Shown here: positions 22,359 through 34,900 of the stretch, piece by piece
How positions within the stretch are numbered: the stretch's first letter is position 1
Layout: the number at the start of each line of letters is the position of its first letter
Assembly: GCA_016490735.1 (NCBI GenBank)
Contig: JAEMWC010000155.1
Span: forward strand, 85,001 to 149,000
Source of the DNA: Pachyseris speciosa
Lineage: Eukaryota > Cnidaria > Anthozoa > Scleractinia > Pachyseridae
DNA length: 64,000 nucleotides
Reading direction: 5' to 3'
The notes under the pieces: generated by a model
Told to the model about the DNA's origin: nothing
The model's input: only the letters and a program-made list of their open reading frames with translations
Databases searched by the model: none
Program-made: the position numbers and the translations under genes

Positions 22359-24036
22359 CACAGGGTGCAGAGGAGTTCTGTTCGATCGTACACGACCAAG
22401 TCTGACCTTGTTAATTCCAAAATATGTTTACTTTGTGCGACAAAGATTGTCGAAATGAAACCCTTTTGATTTGTGAACGTTTTCTGCTTCCACTGATATC
22501 CTTCTATATATCCCCCTGTCTTTCTCTGGTACGGTTTTGCAAGTACTGCGGACCAAAGTCCTGTGGGCTCGTACGGTTTCAAAAGGTTGGCTTACAGTAC
22601 AAGATAGAGTAAAGGGAGGAAACCGAGTTAGGCTCAATTTTTCGATTCCCTGTAACTAACACGAAATTCAATGAAAAGGCCTCATTTTTCGTATATGATT
22701 TGGAATTTTCACTTTTTAGCCAAATTAAACAAGAAGTCTGTTGAAACGGTCGGAAAACTAACATTTTCGGCAAAGGAGATTTACGGCCTCATCACACCGC
22801 TTTCGTGCAATGTGCACCGCAACAACTGGTGACGGAAATGACGTTGAGTGTGTTGTGACCTCGAACAATAAACGTGTTGGAAGCATTCGCTGGCGGTCTC
22901 TATTTATGTTTCGGGGTTTTACAATTAGCGACGAGGATCGTTCTTTTTCACTCGCGATTTCGTGGAGGTATTTGTCGAGATTTTTCTATTTTCAACGGCG
23001 GTTTATAAGCGGCAGCGAGATGAGCGGAGCTAACGCTAGTGGTTCAACCAGCGAATCGGGAGGTGTTGGAAGCGTTTCTGTTTATCTTGGTGTCGGTTCG
23101 TTAGAAGCACTGGTTTCGCAGACACTTGATGACTACTTCGTTCCAAAGGCAAACGTTTTTTTCAGAGGCACATGTTTCTGCAGATTGCACAGGAAATCAG
23201 TGAAACCGTTGATCAGTTTGTTTGTCGGCTTCGTCAGCGTGCGGTTAGCTGTGACTTCGGTGCCCGGGCTTCGGTGATAGAGAAGACCACTATATTCGAG
23301 ATCATGTCATAGACAAGTGAATATTCGACCCATATGCGTCGGACGTTTTCAGAAAAGGAGGAGACTTTGATACTCGAAGGTTTGCTGAGAATTGTCGAAG
23401 CGTGAGAATTTTTGTTATTGTTTGAAGGGTATGTGTTGTGACCTCATAGAATAAACGTGTTGTTAGTATTTGCTGGCGTCTAGTCTGTCTAGCTCTATTT
23501 GTGTTTCCCTGATGGACGATTTCGATTTTTTTTTTTTGCCTCGGGAGGGTTTCCCTTGAGCGGAGCTGGCCTTTTGAAAGACAAACTTGCCATGTTTTTA
23601 TCCTTCTCCAACGGAGGATTAATCTCCCGTTTCCGGTCACTGACCACTTCCGTCACCAGTTATTGCGGTTCACATCGAACTAGTCACGTGACGTTTGTTT
23701 CCTCCCTTTACTCTTCTTTTACTCGGCACTTCGTGCCTCGTTCCGAAAGCTTCGCTTTCCGATTTCCGAAGCTAATTCGTTGCCCTTCGGGCAAAGATCA
23801 TATGCGCCCGCGGCCAGTCAGTTCGACGCAGTATATGCTTGTAAACATGACGGAAAGCCGTACATGTATGAGGGAGACAAGATCGGGGGATATAGAAGGA
23901 TATGGAAGCAGAAAACGTTCACAAATCAAAAGGATTTCATTTCGACAATCTTTATCGTACAAAGCAAATATATTTTGGAATTAACAACGTGAGACTTTGT
24001 CGTGTACGATCGAACAGAACTCCTCTGCACCCTGTG
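22359..24036. mobile_element. 1.68-kb TIR element with 7-bp TSD, nested in the array
   Basis: Ends CACAGGGTGCAGAGGAGTTC and GAACTCCTCTGCACCCTGTG are perfect complements, and the inverted similarity extends inward at least 170 bp (CGATCGTACACGAC; CTTTTGATTTGTGAACGTTT; ATATCCTTCTATAT and complements). CTGAAAG flanks both ends (22352-22358 and 24037-24043). Other array units have the uninterrupted AACTGAAAGGTGACAA, which serves as an empty site. Superfamily uncertain; 7 bp may be a degenerate 8-bp TSD. It contains an LTR-retroelement fragment. Confidence 0.8.
22820..23672 (+). pseudogene. Ty3/Gypsy-like LTR retrotransposon fragment with gag remnant
   Basis: On plus, YLGVGSLEALVSQTLDDYF and, after a one-base shift in a run of seven T near 23157, residues typical of Gypsy gag (QFVCRLRQRA, CDFGARA near 23220-23270, then R-THMRRTFSEKEETLILEGL-like codons near 23320-23390). 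At least three frame breaks separate these pieces. TGTTGTGACCTC with AATAAACGTGTTG occurs twice (22855 and 23427), each followed by a TGGCG that could be a primer-binding-site start, so an LTR edge may be present twice. No protease or RT is visible. Inverted copies of AACTGGTGACGGAA flank the piece. It is an old, inactive fragment. Confidence 0.6.
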
Positions 24037-24125
24037 CTGAAAGGTGACAAACATTGAATTACGATCAACTTGAACTTATCCTGTGCATTAATCCGGCTCG
24101 GATGGTCAAAAAGGCCGCTTCTAAT

Positions 24126-24277
24126 AGGCTAGTTTCGAATTGTGGGAGAACAAAAGAACAGAGTCGAGGTTGAGGGAATAATTTGCATTTTCTTTTGTCA
24201 AAAACAAAGGAAAATGCTAATTATTCCCCTCAACCTCGACTCTGTTCTTTTGTTCTCCCACAATTCGAAACTAGCCT
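24126..24277. mobile_element. 152-bp palindromic MITE with empty site
   Basis: AGGCTAGTTTCGAATTGTGG to its complement CCACAATTCGAAACTAGCCT, with arms of about 65 bp (including GAACAGAGTCGAGGTTGAGG) and a short AT-rich loop. Other array units read CTTCTAATTCTCGCAG where this unit has the element, so the insertion added the palindrome between AT dinucleotides. No coding capacity. Confidence 0.85.
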
Positions 24278-24298
24278 ATTCTCGCAGAATTTCTTGTT

Positions 24299-24484
24299 AA
24301 GCGGCCGTCGCTTAGCGACGAGCCGCTTCTAGTAATACCCTTTTTTTTTTTAAGCGGCCGTCGCTTAGCGACGAGCCGCTTCTAGTACTACCCTTTTATT
24401 GTAGTTAAGCGGCCGTCGCTTAGCGACGAGCCGCTTCTAGTAATACCCTTTTTTAAGCGGCCGTCGCTTAGCGACGAGCCGCTT
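24299..24484. repeat. Cluster of four 30-nt hairpin elements
   Basis: Copies start at 24299, 24352, 24407 and 24455, spaced about 48-55 bp, each followed by TTCTAGTA(A/C)TACCC and T's; the last has TTCTTAAATTACCCG. Other array units have zero or one copy at this place. Confidence 0.95.
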
Positions 24485-27400
24485 CTTAAATTACCCGTTT
24501 TTTTTTTTTTTAGTTTTTTTTGTCGTGGTGTCCGCCGAGAGGCCCGTGCCCCTCTCGGCCAGAGGAAGAAACAATGACATAAGTAAAGCACTTAATTTTC
24601 TAATTCTTGCTTTTCAGTCACGCAAGTAAAAAAATAAAATCATCAACCATTCGATAGATAAACTCAAGAAATTAACATATTGTAGAATAGTAATAAATAA
24701 ACAACATGCTAAAGTCTCAGGGCTGTGCGGTATCCCGTACTCGAGTTATTCGGCAAAATGTACCACTCAAAATTATAGAGTTTAGTATGGAAACGCCATG
24801 TTAGTGTCCCTCTGAGGGGCACAAATATGGCGGCCGGAAACGAGTGAAAACATTTGGAATTTGCTTTTTCTTTCTCAAAGGCTTTCTTCTCTGTTTTGAG
24901 CTTGCAAAAATTCACATAGACGCTTCTCTTATCATGTTGGCTTTTCAGACCTAAAAAAAATACGCGGGAATCGATGTTTTCATGTACGTGACATGCTTGT
25001 GAGCAAACATGTTTATGTCACACACTCTAATAAAATCTAAAATTCAAATTGCTCTATTTTCAAAACAAAGCAAGCTACCGAGCTGAAAACATGCAAGCAG
25101 ATATATTTCTAAAACGTCTTTTACGTGATGAAGCTAAAAATGCAAAAGTTTGTTTAATTTTGAATTTTAGTTTTTTATGACGTCATGTGAAAACCAAGAA
25201 TAGCGGCGCCGCGACTTGAACTCGCGACCTTAAGATCCCAATCTCGGTCCCTTATCCGATTGCGATAAGGAGACACTTCTTGCGGTTACCAGAGAATTTT
25301 GTAGTAAATAAAGTCATTACGTCGGTCACGCATCGTCTCTTTAAAAGCCTTTCAATGCTCAAGGGTTACAGAGGAAAGAAATGTTTTGTCAGAATTGAAT
25401 TACTCCAATGTACATCCAGTAGGGAAGGAATTTATTTGAAAGCGTTTATTTTGAGCAGTATTCCACAACACTGATGACTTAACTAAAGCTATTCGGAAGA
25501 CCGTAAATGTTTTTAAACTGAACTTGTAGATTTTGGTGGCCATAAAATACAGGGGTCAGGGTCGAAAGTGGCGAAATCCTTTCAAAAAGAAATGTTTAGT
25601 CAGAATTATAGGAAATGAATTTATTTGAGCGTTCCGTGCCCCTCTCAGCCAGAGGAAGAAACATTTACATAAAGTAAAGAAATAAGTTTTCTAATAACGG
25701 CGCCCGGAGTTGAACTCGTGACCATCAAATCCCTTATCCGATTGCGCTATCCGATTGCGCTGATGAGACATCTCTTGCGGTCACTAGATAATTTTGTAGT
25801 AAATAAAGTCATTACGTCGGTCACGCATCGTCTCTTTAAAAGCCTTTCAATGCTCAAGGGTTACAGAGGAAAGAAATGTTTTGTCAGAATTAAATTACTC
25901 CGATGTACATCCAGTAGGAAAGGAATTTATTCGAAAGCGTTTATTTTGAGCAGTATTTCACAACAAGGGAAAAGGAATAGAAAAAAAAAGAGATCAAAGA
26001 AAAAAAAACTTCACTCTGTTGAGGCTTGAACCACCGACCCTAAGCTGTCAATTCAGTACGAAAAGAGCGCACTAACCCACCAGGCCACCAAAACCTTCTC
26101 TAACGCATAACCGAATTTTTTTCTTTATGTTTTCTTTTTTTTTCTTTATCATTCAGAGTGACGAATTGACTGTCATGCCAACTGAAAGGTGACAAAGTGC
26201 ATTAATCCGGCTCGGATGGTCAAAAAGGCCGCTTCTAATTCTCGCAGAATTTCTTGCTTTTTTTTTGTCGTGGTGTCCGTCGAGAGGCCCGTGCCCCTCT
26301 CGGCCAGAGGAAGAAACAATGATATAAGTAAAGAAATAATTTAATAATACCGGTTCCGAGTTTGAACTCGCGACCTTCAATTCCTAACTCGGCCCCTTAT
26401 CCGACTGCGCTAATGAGACATCTCTTGCGGTGACTAGGGAATTTTGTAGTAAATAAAGTCATTAGGTTGGTCACGCATCGTCTCTTTAAAATCCGTTTCA
26501 ATGCCCAAGGGTTACAGAGAAAAGAAATGTTTTCTCAGAATTGAATTACTCCAATGTACATCCCATAACGAAAGATATTTATTTGAGAGCGTTTGTTTTG
26601 AGCAGTATTTCAGAACAACGATGATTGGGTATGGAATGAAGGTAAGAAAGGTGTCAGGTTTTATTTTGCGTGATTATAATTATTTTCTTGATGCTCGCGT
26701 CGTTGTATCTAAACTTCGCCTAATAATGTAAACAGTATAAACTTTAATTGACTAAATGGCACCAAGAGTAGCATTACGCTTGCTTTCCCGATATTGCGTG
26801 TAAGTTATGTTTCTTGTCTGTTTCACTCGTGGGAACGGGCACTTCTGATTGGACAGATATTATAGTTTTGAAACTGTGTCCTGTTTATGGTTATTTTCGT
26901 TTCACAATGCATTTGTTTTAAACAAAATCTTTGGGCATTTGTGTTTCTTTTCCGGAATGATAAATTGTAACAACGTTTAAAATAATTTATAAGCCCTATG
27001 AAACCTTAAATAAAGTCCATAACTTTCACTGAATTTACTTTACATGTAACGAGAAAAACAAATATTGACCGAGGTAGTGATGGTGCAATACCGGAAGTAC
27101 TAGTGATGGTGCAATACCGGAAGTGAAATCAACCAACACGGCTCTTTTGCATGGCGTTGTTTGAACATACCTTGGTAGTATTGAGATATCGGTTATCGTC
27201 GAGAAACTGGTCAACGGATCGAAGACTCAGATTTATACCAAATTGTTCGCTTTCTTCGAAATTGTCAAACAAATCGAAGTGCCAGTGTTTTGTCAAGCTT
27301 CAGCTGGCCTTGGTCTCTCGCGTAGTGAATATCCAGAGAATCGGTTGAGTACTTTTCCGTGTTAAATTGCAAAATAGGTTTACAGTTTAAGCGTTGACAA

Positions 27401-27720
27401 AAGAAAAAAGAAAAACAAGTGAAAAGGAATAGAAAAAAAAAAGAGATCAAAGAAAAAAAACTTCACTCTGTTGAGGCTTGAACCACCGACCCTAAGCTGT
27501 CATTATAGTACGAAAAGAGCGTACTGACTCACTAGGCCACCAAAAGCTTCCTTACACGCGCAATTGAATTTTAAATTCTTAATCATTCGGAGTGAGGAAT
27601 TGACTGTCCTGCCAACTGAAAGGTGACAAAAATTGAATTACGATCAACTTGAACTTATCCTGTGCATTAATCCGGCTCGGATGGTCAAAAAAGCCGCTTC
27701 TAATTCTCGCAGAATTTCTT
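24460..27720. repeat. Recent segmental duplication within the array, copy 1
   Basis: Nearly identical by eye to 31911-35668, at an offset of 7449-7450 bp before about 25990 and 7945 bp after. The change in offset is one extra 495-bp tandem unit in copy 2. Visible differences are single bases, for example GACTCAG versus GACGCAG (27230/35170) and CGCGGGAATC versus CGCGGGGAATC (24964/32412). Confidence 0.9.
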
Positions 27721-30700
27721 GTTTTTTTTTTTTTTTTAGTTTTTTTTGTCGTGGTGTCCGTCGAGAGGCCCGTGCCCCTCTCGGCCAGAGGAAGAAACAA
27801 TGACATAAGTAAAGAAATAATTTAATTATCCCGGATCCGGTTCTAGAACTCGCGACCATCAAATTCTTACCTCGGCCCCTTATCCGATTGCGCTAATGAG
27901 ACATCTGTTGCGGCGAGCAAGGAATTTTGTAGTAAATAAAGTCATTAGGTCGGTCACGCATCGTCTCTTTAAAATCCGTTTCAATGCCCAAGGGTTACAG
28001 AGAAAAGAAATGTTTTCTCAGAATTGAATTACCCCAGTGTACATCCCATAACAAAGGATAGTTATTTGAAAGCGTTTGTTTTGAGCAGTATTTCAGAACA
28101 ACAGATGATTGTGTATGGAATAAAGGTCAGAAGGGTGTACAGGTTTTATTTTGCGTGATTATAATTATTTTCTCGATGCTCGCGTCGTTGTATCTAAACT
28201 TTGCGTAATAATGTAAAGAGTATAAACTTTTAATTGACTAAAAGGCACCCAGAGTAGCATAACGCTTGCTTTCCCGATATTGCGTGTATTAAAAGTTATG
28301 TTTCTTGTCTGTTTCATTCGTGGGAACGGGCACTTCTGATTGGACAGATATTATAGTTTTGAAACTGTGTCCTGTCTATGGTTATTTTCGTTTCACAATT
28401 CATTTGTTTTAAAAAAATCTTTTTTGGGCATTTGTGTTTCTTTTCCGGAATGATAAATTGTAACAACGTTTAAAATAATTTATAAGGCCTATGAAATCTT
28501 AAAGAAAGTCCATAATTTTCACTGAATTTACTTTACATGTAACGAGATTGTTCGTGATCCGGTTTTGAAGATAAACAAATATTGACCGAGTTAGTGATGG
28601 TGCAATACCAGAAGTGAAACCAACCAACACAGCTCTTTTGCGTGGCGTTGTTTGAACATACCTTAGTGGTATTGAGTTATCAGTTATCGTCGAGAAACCG
28701 GTCAACGGATCGAAGACTCAGATTTATAGCAAATTGTTCGCTTTCTTTGAAATTGTCAAACAAATCGAAGTGCCAGTGTTTTGTGAAGCTTTAGCTGGCC
28801 TTGGTTTCGCGCGTAGCGAATATCCATAGAATCGCTTCACTACTTTTCCGTGTTAAATTGCAAAATAGGTTTACAGTTTAAGCGTTGACAAAAGGAAAAA
28901 GAAAAACAAGTGAAAAGGAATGGAAAAAAAAAGAGATAAAAGAAAAAAAATTTCACTCTGTTGAGACTTGAACCACCCACCCTACGCTGCCATGACAGAG
29001 TGCAACGAGCACATTAACCCACTAGGCCACTAAAACCTTCTCTTAACGCAGATTCGAATTTTAAATTCTTTATCATTCAGAATGACGAATTGACTGTCAT
29101 GCCAACTGAAAGGTGACAAAAATTGAATTACGATCAACTTGAACTTATCCTGTGCATTAATCCGGCTCGGATGGTCAAAAAGGCCGCTTCTAATTCTCGC
29201 AGAATTTCTTGTTAAGCGGCCGTCGCTTAGCGACGAGCCGATTCTTAAATTACCCGTTTTTTTTTTTTTTAGTTTTTTTTGTCGTGTGTCCGTCGAGAGG
29301 CCCGTGCCCCTCTCGGCCAGAGGAAGAAACAATGGCATAAGTAAATAAATAATTTCTACTAGCGATGCCCGGACTTGAACTCGCGCCCTTCAGATCTCGA
29401 CCTCGGTCCCTTATCCGATTGCGCTAATGAGACATCTCTTACAGTTACTAGCGAATTTTGTAGTAAATAAGGTCATTAGCTCGGTCACGCATCGTCTCTT
29501 TAAAAGCCTTTCAATGCTCAAGGGTTACAGAGGAAAGAAATGTTTTGTCAGAATTGAATTACTCCAATGTACATTCAGTAGGAAAGGAATTTATTTGAAA
29601 ACGTTTATTTTGAGCAGTGTTTCACAACACCGATAACTTAACTAAAGCTATTGGGAAGACCGTAAATGTTTTTAAACTGAACTTGTAGATTTTAGTGGCC
29701 ATAAAATACAGGGATCAGAGACGGAAATGGCGAAATCCTTTCAAAAAGAAATGTTTAGTCAGAATTATAGGAAATGAATTTATTTGAGCGTTCCTTTTGA
29801 CCCGGTTTTGAAGATAAACAAATATTGACCGAGTTAGTGATGGTGCAATACCGGAAGTACTACCGGAAGTGAAATCAACCAACACAGCTGTTTTTGCGTG
29901 GCGTTGTTTGAACATAGCTTAGTAGTATTGGAGATATCGGTTATCGTCGAGAAACAGGTCAACGTATCGAAGACGCAGATTTATACTAAAACTTCGCTTT
30001 CTTCGAAGTTGTCAAGCAAATCGAAGAGCCAGTGTTTTGTCAAACTTCGGCTGGCCTTGGTTTCTCACGTAGCGAATATCCATAGAATCGGTTGAGTACT
30101 TTTCCGTGTTAAATTGCAAAATAGGTTTACAGCTTAAGCGTTGACAAAAGAAAAAAGAAAAATAAGTGAAAAGGAATAGAAAAAAAAAAAAGAGATCAAA
30201 GAAAAAAAGACTTCACCCTATTGAGGCTTGAACCACCGACCCTAAGCAGCCATTACATTACGAAGAGAGCACACTAACGCACTAGGCCACCAAAACCTTC
30301 ATTAAATGGTTGATGGTGACAAAAATTGAATTACGATCAACTTTAACTTATCCTGTGCATTAATCCGGCTCGGATGGTCAAAAAGGCCGCTTCTAATTCT
30401 CGCAGAATTTCTTGGTTTTTTTTTTTTTTGTAGTTTTTTTGTCGTGGTGTCCGTCGAGAGGCCCGTGCTCCTCTCGGCCAGAGGAAGAAACAATGACATA
30501 AGTAAAGAAATAATTTAAATATACCGGAGCCGGTATTAGAACTCGCGACCATCAAATTCTTACCTCGGCCCCTTATCCGATTGCGCTAATGAGACATCTG
30601 TTGCGGCGATGTAGGAATTTTGTACTAAATAAAGTCATTAGGTCGGTCACGCATCGTCTCTTTAAAATCCGTTTCAATGCCCAGCGGTTACAGAGAAAAG

Positions 30701-31910
30701 AATTGTTTTCTCAGAATTGAATTACTCCAGTGTACATCCATAACAAAGGATATTTATTTGAGAGCGTTTGTTTTGAGCAGTATTTCAGAAGAACGATGAT
30801 TGGGTATGGAATAAAGGTAAGAGGGCTGTACAGGTTATATTTTGCGTGATTATAATTATTTTCTCGATGCTCGCGTCGTTGTATCTAAACTTCGCGTAAT
30901 AATGTAAAGAGTATAAACTTTTAATTGACTAAAAGGCGCCCAGAGTAGCATAACGCTTGCTTTCCCGATATTGCGTGTAAGTTATGTTTCTTGTCTGTTT
31001 CACTCGTGGGAACGGGCACTTCTGATTGGACAGATATTATAGTTTTGAAACTGTGTCCTGTCTATGGTTATTTTCGGTTCACAATTCATTTGTTTTAAAC
31101 AAAATCTTTTTTGGGCATTTGTGTTTCTTTTCCGGAATAATAAATTGTAACAACGTTTAAAATAATTTATAAGGCCTATGAAATCTTAAAGAAAGTCCAT
31201 AACTTTCACTGAATTTACTTTACATGTAACGAGATTGTTCGTGATCCGGTTTTGAAGATAAACAAATATTGACTGAGTTAGTGATGGTGCAATACCGGAA
31301 GTGAAATCAGCCAACACAGCTCTTTTGCGTGGCGTTGTTTGAACATACCTTAGTGGTATTGAGATATCAGTTATCGTCGAGAAACCGGTCAACGGATCGA
31401 AGACTCAGATTTATATCAAATTGTTCGCTTTCTTTGAAATTGTCAAACAAATCGAAGTTCCAGTGTTTTGTGAAGCTTGAGCTGGCCTTGGTTTCGCGCG
31501 TAGCAAATATCCATAGAATCGGTTGAGTACTTTTCCGTGTTAAATTGCAAAATAGGTTTACAGCTTAAGCGTTGACAAAAGAAAAAAGAAAAACAAGTGA
31601 AAAGAAATGGAAAAAAAAAGAGATAAAAGAAAATAAAAAACTCCCCTCTATTGAGGCTTAAACCACCGACCCTAAGCTGCCATTACAGAACGAAAAGAGC
31701 ACCTAAACCCACTAGGCCACCAAAAATTTCTCTAAACGCAGAATTGAATTTTAAATTCTTCATAATTCAGAATGACGAATTGACTGTCATGCCAACTGAA
31801 AGGTGACAAACATTGAATTACGATCAACTTGAACCTATCCTGTGCATTAATCCGGCTCGGATGGTCAAAAAGGCCGCTTCTAATTCTCGCAGAATTTCTT
31901 GTTAAGCGGC

Positions 31911-34900
31911 CGTCGCTTAGCGACGAGCCGCTTCTTAAATTACCCGTTTTTTTTTTTTTAGTTTTTTTTGTCGTGGTGTCCGCCGAGAGGCCCGTGCCCC
32001 TCTCGGCCAGAGGAAGAAACAATGACATAAGTAAAGCACTTAATTTTCTAATTCTTGCTTTTCAGTCACGCAAGTAAAAAAATAAAATCATCAACCATTC
32101 GATAGATAAACTCAAGAAATTAACATATTGTAGAATAGTAATAAATAAACAACATGCTAAAGTCTCAGGGCTGTGCGGTATCCCGTACTCGAGTTATTCG
32201 GCAAAATGTACCACTCAAAATTATAGAGTTTAGTATGGAAACGCCATGTTAGTGTCCCTCTGAGGGGCACAAATATGGCGGCCGGAAACGAGTGAAAACA
32301 TTTGGAATTTGCTTTTTCTTTCTCAAAGGCTTTCTTCTCTGTTTTGAGCTTGCAAAAATTCACATAGACGCTTCTCTTATCATGTTGGCTTTTCAGACCT
32401 AAAAAAAATACGCGGGGAATCGATGTTTTCATGTACGTGACATGCTTGTGAGCAAACATGTTTATGTCACACACTCTAATAAAATCTAAAATTCAAATTG
32501 CTCTATTTTCAAAACAAAGCAAGCTACCGAGCTGAAAACATGCAAGCAGATATATTTCTAAAACGTCTTTTACGTGATGAAGCTAAAAATGCAAAAGTTT
32601 GTTTAATTTTGAATTTTAGTTTTTTATGACGTCATGTGAAAACCAAGAATAGCGGCGCCGCGACTTGAACTCGCGACCTTAAGATCCCAATCTCGGTCCC
32701 TTATCCGATTGCGATAAGGAGACACTTCTTGCGGTTACCAGAGAATTTTGTAGTAAATAAAGTCATTACGTCGGTCACGCATCGTCTCTTTAAAAGCCTT
32801 TCAATGCTCAAGGGTTACAGAGGAAAGAAATGTTTTGTCAGAATTGAATTACTCCAATGTACATCCAGTAGGGAAGGAATTTATTTGAAAGCGTTTATTT
32901 TGAGCAGTATTCCACAACACTGATGGCTTAACTAAAGCTATTCGGAAGACCGTAAATGTTTTTAAACTGAACTTGTAGATTTTGGTGGCCATAAAATACA
33001 GGGGTCAGGGTCGAAAGTGGCGAAATCCTTTCAAAAAGAAATGTTTAGTCAGAATTATAGGAAATGAATTTATTTGAGCGTTCCGTGCCCCTCTCAGCCA
33101 GAGGAAGAAACATTTACATAAAGTAAAGAAATAAGTTTTCTAATAACGGCGCCCGGAGTTGAACTCGTGACCATCAAATCCCTTATCCGATTGCGCTATC
33201 CGATTGCGCTGATGAGACATCTCTTGCGGTCACTAGATAATTTTGTAGTAAATAAAGTCATTACGTCGGTCACGCATCGTCTCTTTAAAAGCCTTTCAAT
33301 GCTCAAGGGTTACAGAGGAAAGAAATGTTTTGTCAGAATTGAATTACTCCAATGTACATCCAGTAGGGAAGGAATTTATTTGAAAGCGTTTATTTTGAGC
33401 AGTATTCCACAACACTGATGACTTAACTAAAGCTATTCGGAAGACCGTAAATGTTTTTAAACTGAACTTGTAGATTTTGGTGGCCATAAAATACAGGGGT
33501 CAGGGTCGAAAGTGGCGAAATCCTTTCAAAAAGAAATGTTTAGTCAGAATTATAGGAAATGAATTTATTTGAGCGTTCCGTGCCCCTCTCAGCCAGAGGA
33601 AGAAACATTTACATAAAGTAAAGAAATAAGTTTTCTAATAACGGCGCCCGGAGTTGAACTCGTGACCATCAAATCCCTTATCCGATTGCGCTATCCGATT
33701 GCGCTGATGAGACATCTCTTGCGGTCACTAGATAATTTTGTAGTAAATAAAGTCATTACGTCGGTCACGCATCGTCTCTTTAAAAGCCTTTCAATGCTCA
33801 AGGGTTACAGAGGAAAGAAATGTTTTGTCAGAATTAAATTACTCCGATGTACATCCAGTAGGAAAGGAATTTATTCGAAAGCGTTTATTTTGAGCAGTAT
33901 TTCACAACAAGGGAAAAGGAATAGAAAAAAAAAAGAGATCAAAGAAAAAAAAACTTCACTCTGTTGAGGCTTGAACCACCAACCCTAAGCTGTCAATTCA
34001 GTACGAAAAGAGCGCACTAACCCACCAGGCCACCAAAACCTTCTCTAACGCATAACCGAATTTTTTTCTTTATGTTTTCTTTTTTTTTCTTTATCATTCA
34101 GAGTGACGAATTGACTGTCATGCCAACTGAAAGGTGACAAAGTGCATTAATCCGGCTCGGATGGTCAAAAAGGCCGCTTCTAATTCTCGCAGAATTTCTT
34201 GTTTTTTTTTTGTCGTGGTGTCCGTCGAGAGGCCCGTGCCCCTCTCGGCCAGAGGAAGAAACAATGATATAAGTAAAGAAATAATTTAATAATACCGGTT
34301 CCGAGTTTGAACTCGCGACCTTCAATTCCTAACTCGGCCCCTTATCCGACTGCGCTAATGAGACATCTCTTGCGGTGACTAGGGAATTTTGTAGTAAATA
34401 AAGTCATTAGGTTGGTCACGCATCGTCTCTTTAAAATCCGTTTCAATGCCCAAGGGTTACAGAGAAAAGAAATGTTTTCTCAGAATTGAATTACTCCAAT
34501 GTACATCCCATAACGAAAGATATTTATTTGAGAGCGTTTGTTTTGAGCAGTATTTCAGAACAACGATGATTGGGTATGGAATGAAGGTAAGAAAGGTGTC
34601 AGGTTTTATTTTGCGTGATTATAATTATTTTCTTGATGCTCGCGTCGTTGTATCTAAACTTCGCCTAATAATGTAAACAGTATAAACTTTAATTGACTAA
34701 ATGGCACCAAGAGTAGCATTACGCTTGCTTTCCCGATATTGCGTGTAAGTTATGTTTCTTGTCTGTTTCACTCGTGGGAACGGGCACTTCTGATTGGACA
34801 GATATTATAGTTTTGAAACTGTGTCCTGTTTATGGTTATTTTCGTTTCACAATGCATTTGTTTTAAACAAAATCTTTGGGCATTTGTGTTTCTTTTCCGG

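Noticed and set aside
24299..24484. Regularly spaced repeats resembling a CRISPR array
   Set aside because: The repeat is itself a hairpin, spacers are nearly identical T-rich strings, and the context is a eukaryotic SINE array.
25755..25775. CTGATGAG at 25755-25775, 33200-33220 and 33700-33715 as further hammerheads
   Set aside because: No GAAA box, stem II or cleavage triplet follows; it is part of the T2 tRNA-like head.
27151..27348. Recurring frames MALFEHTLVVLRYR... (also 29898, 31329, 35096)
   Set aside because: They recur only because the array unit recurs, lack motifs, and overlap non-coding blocks conserved as DNA.
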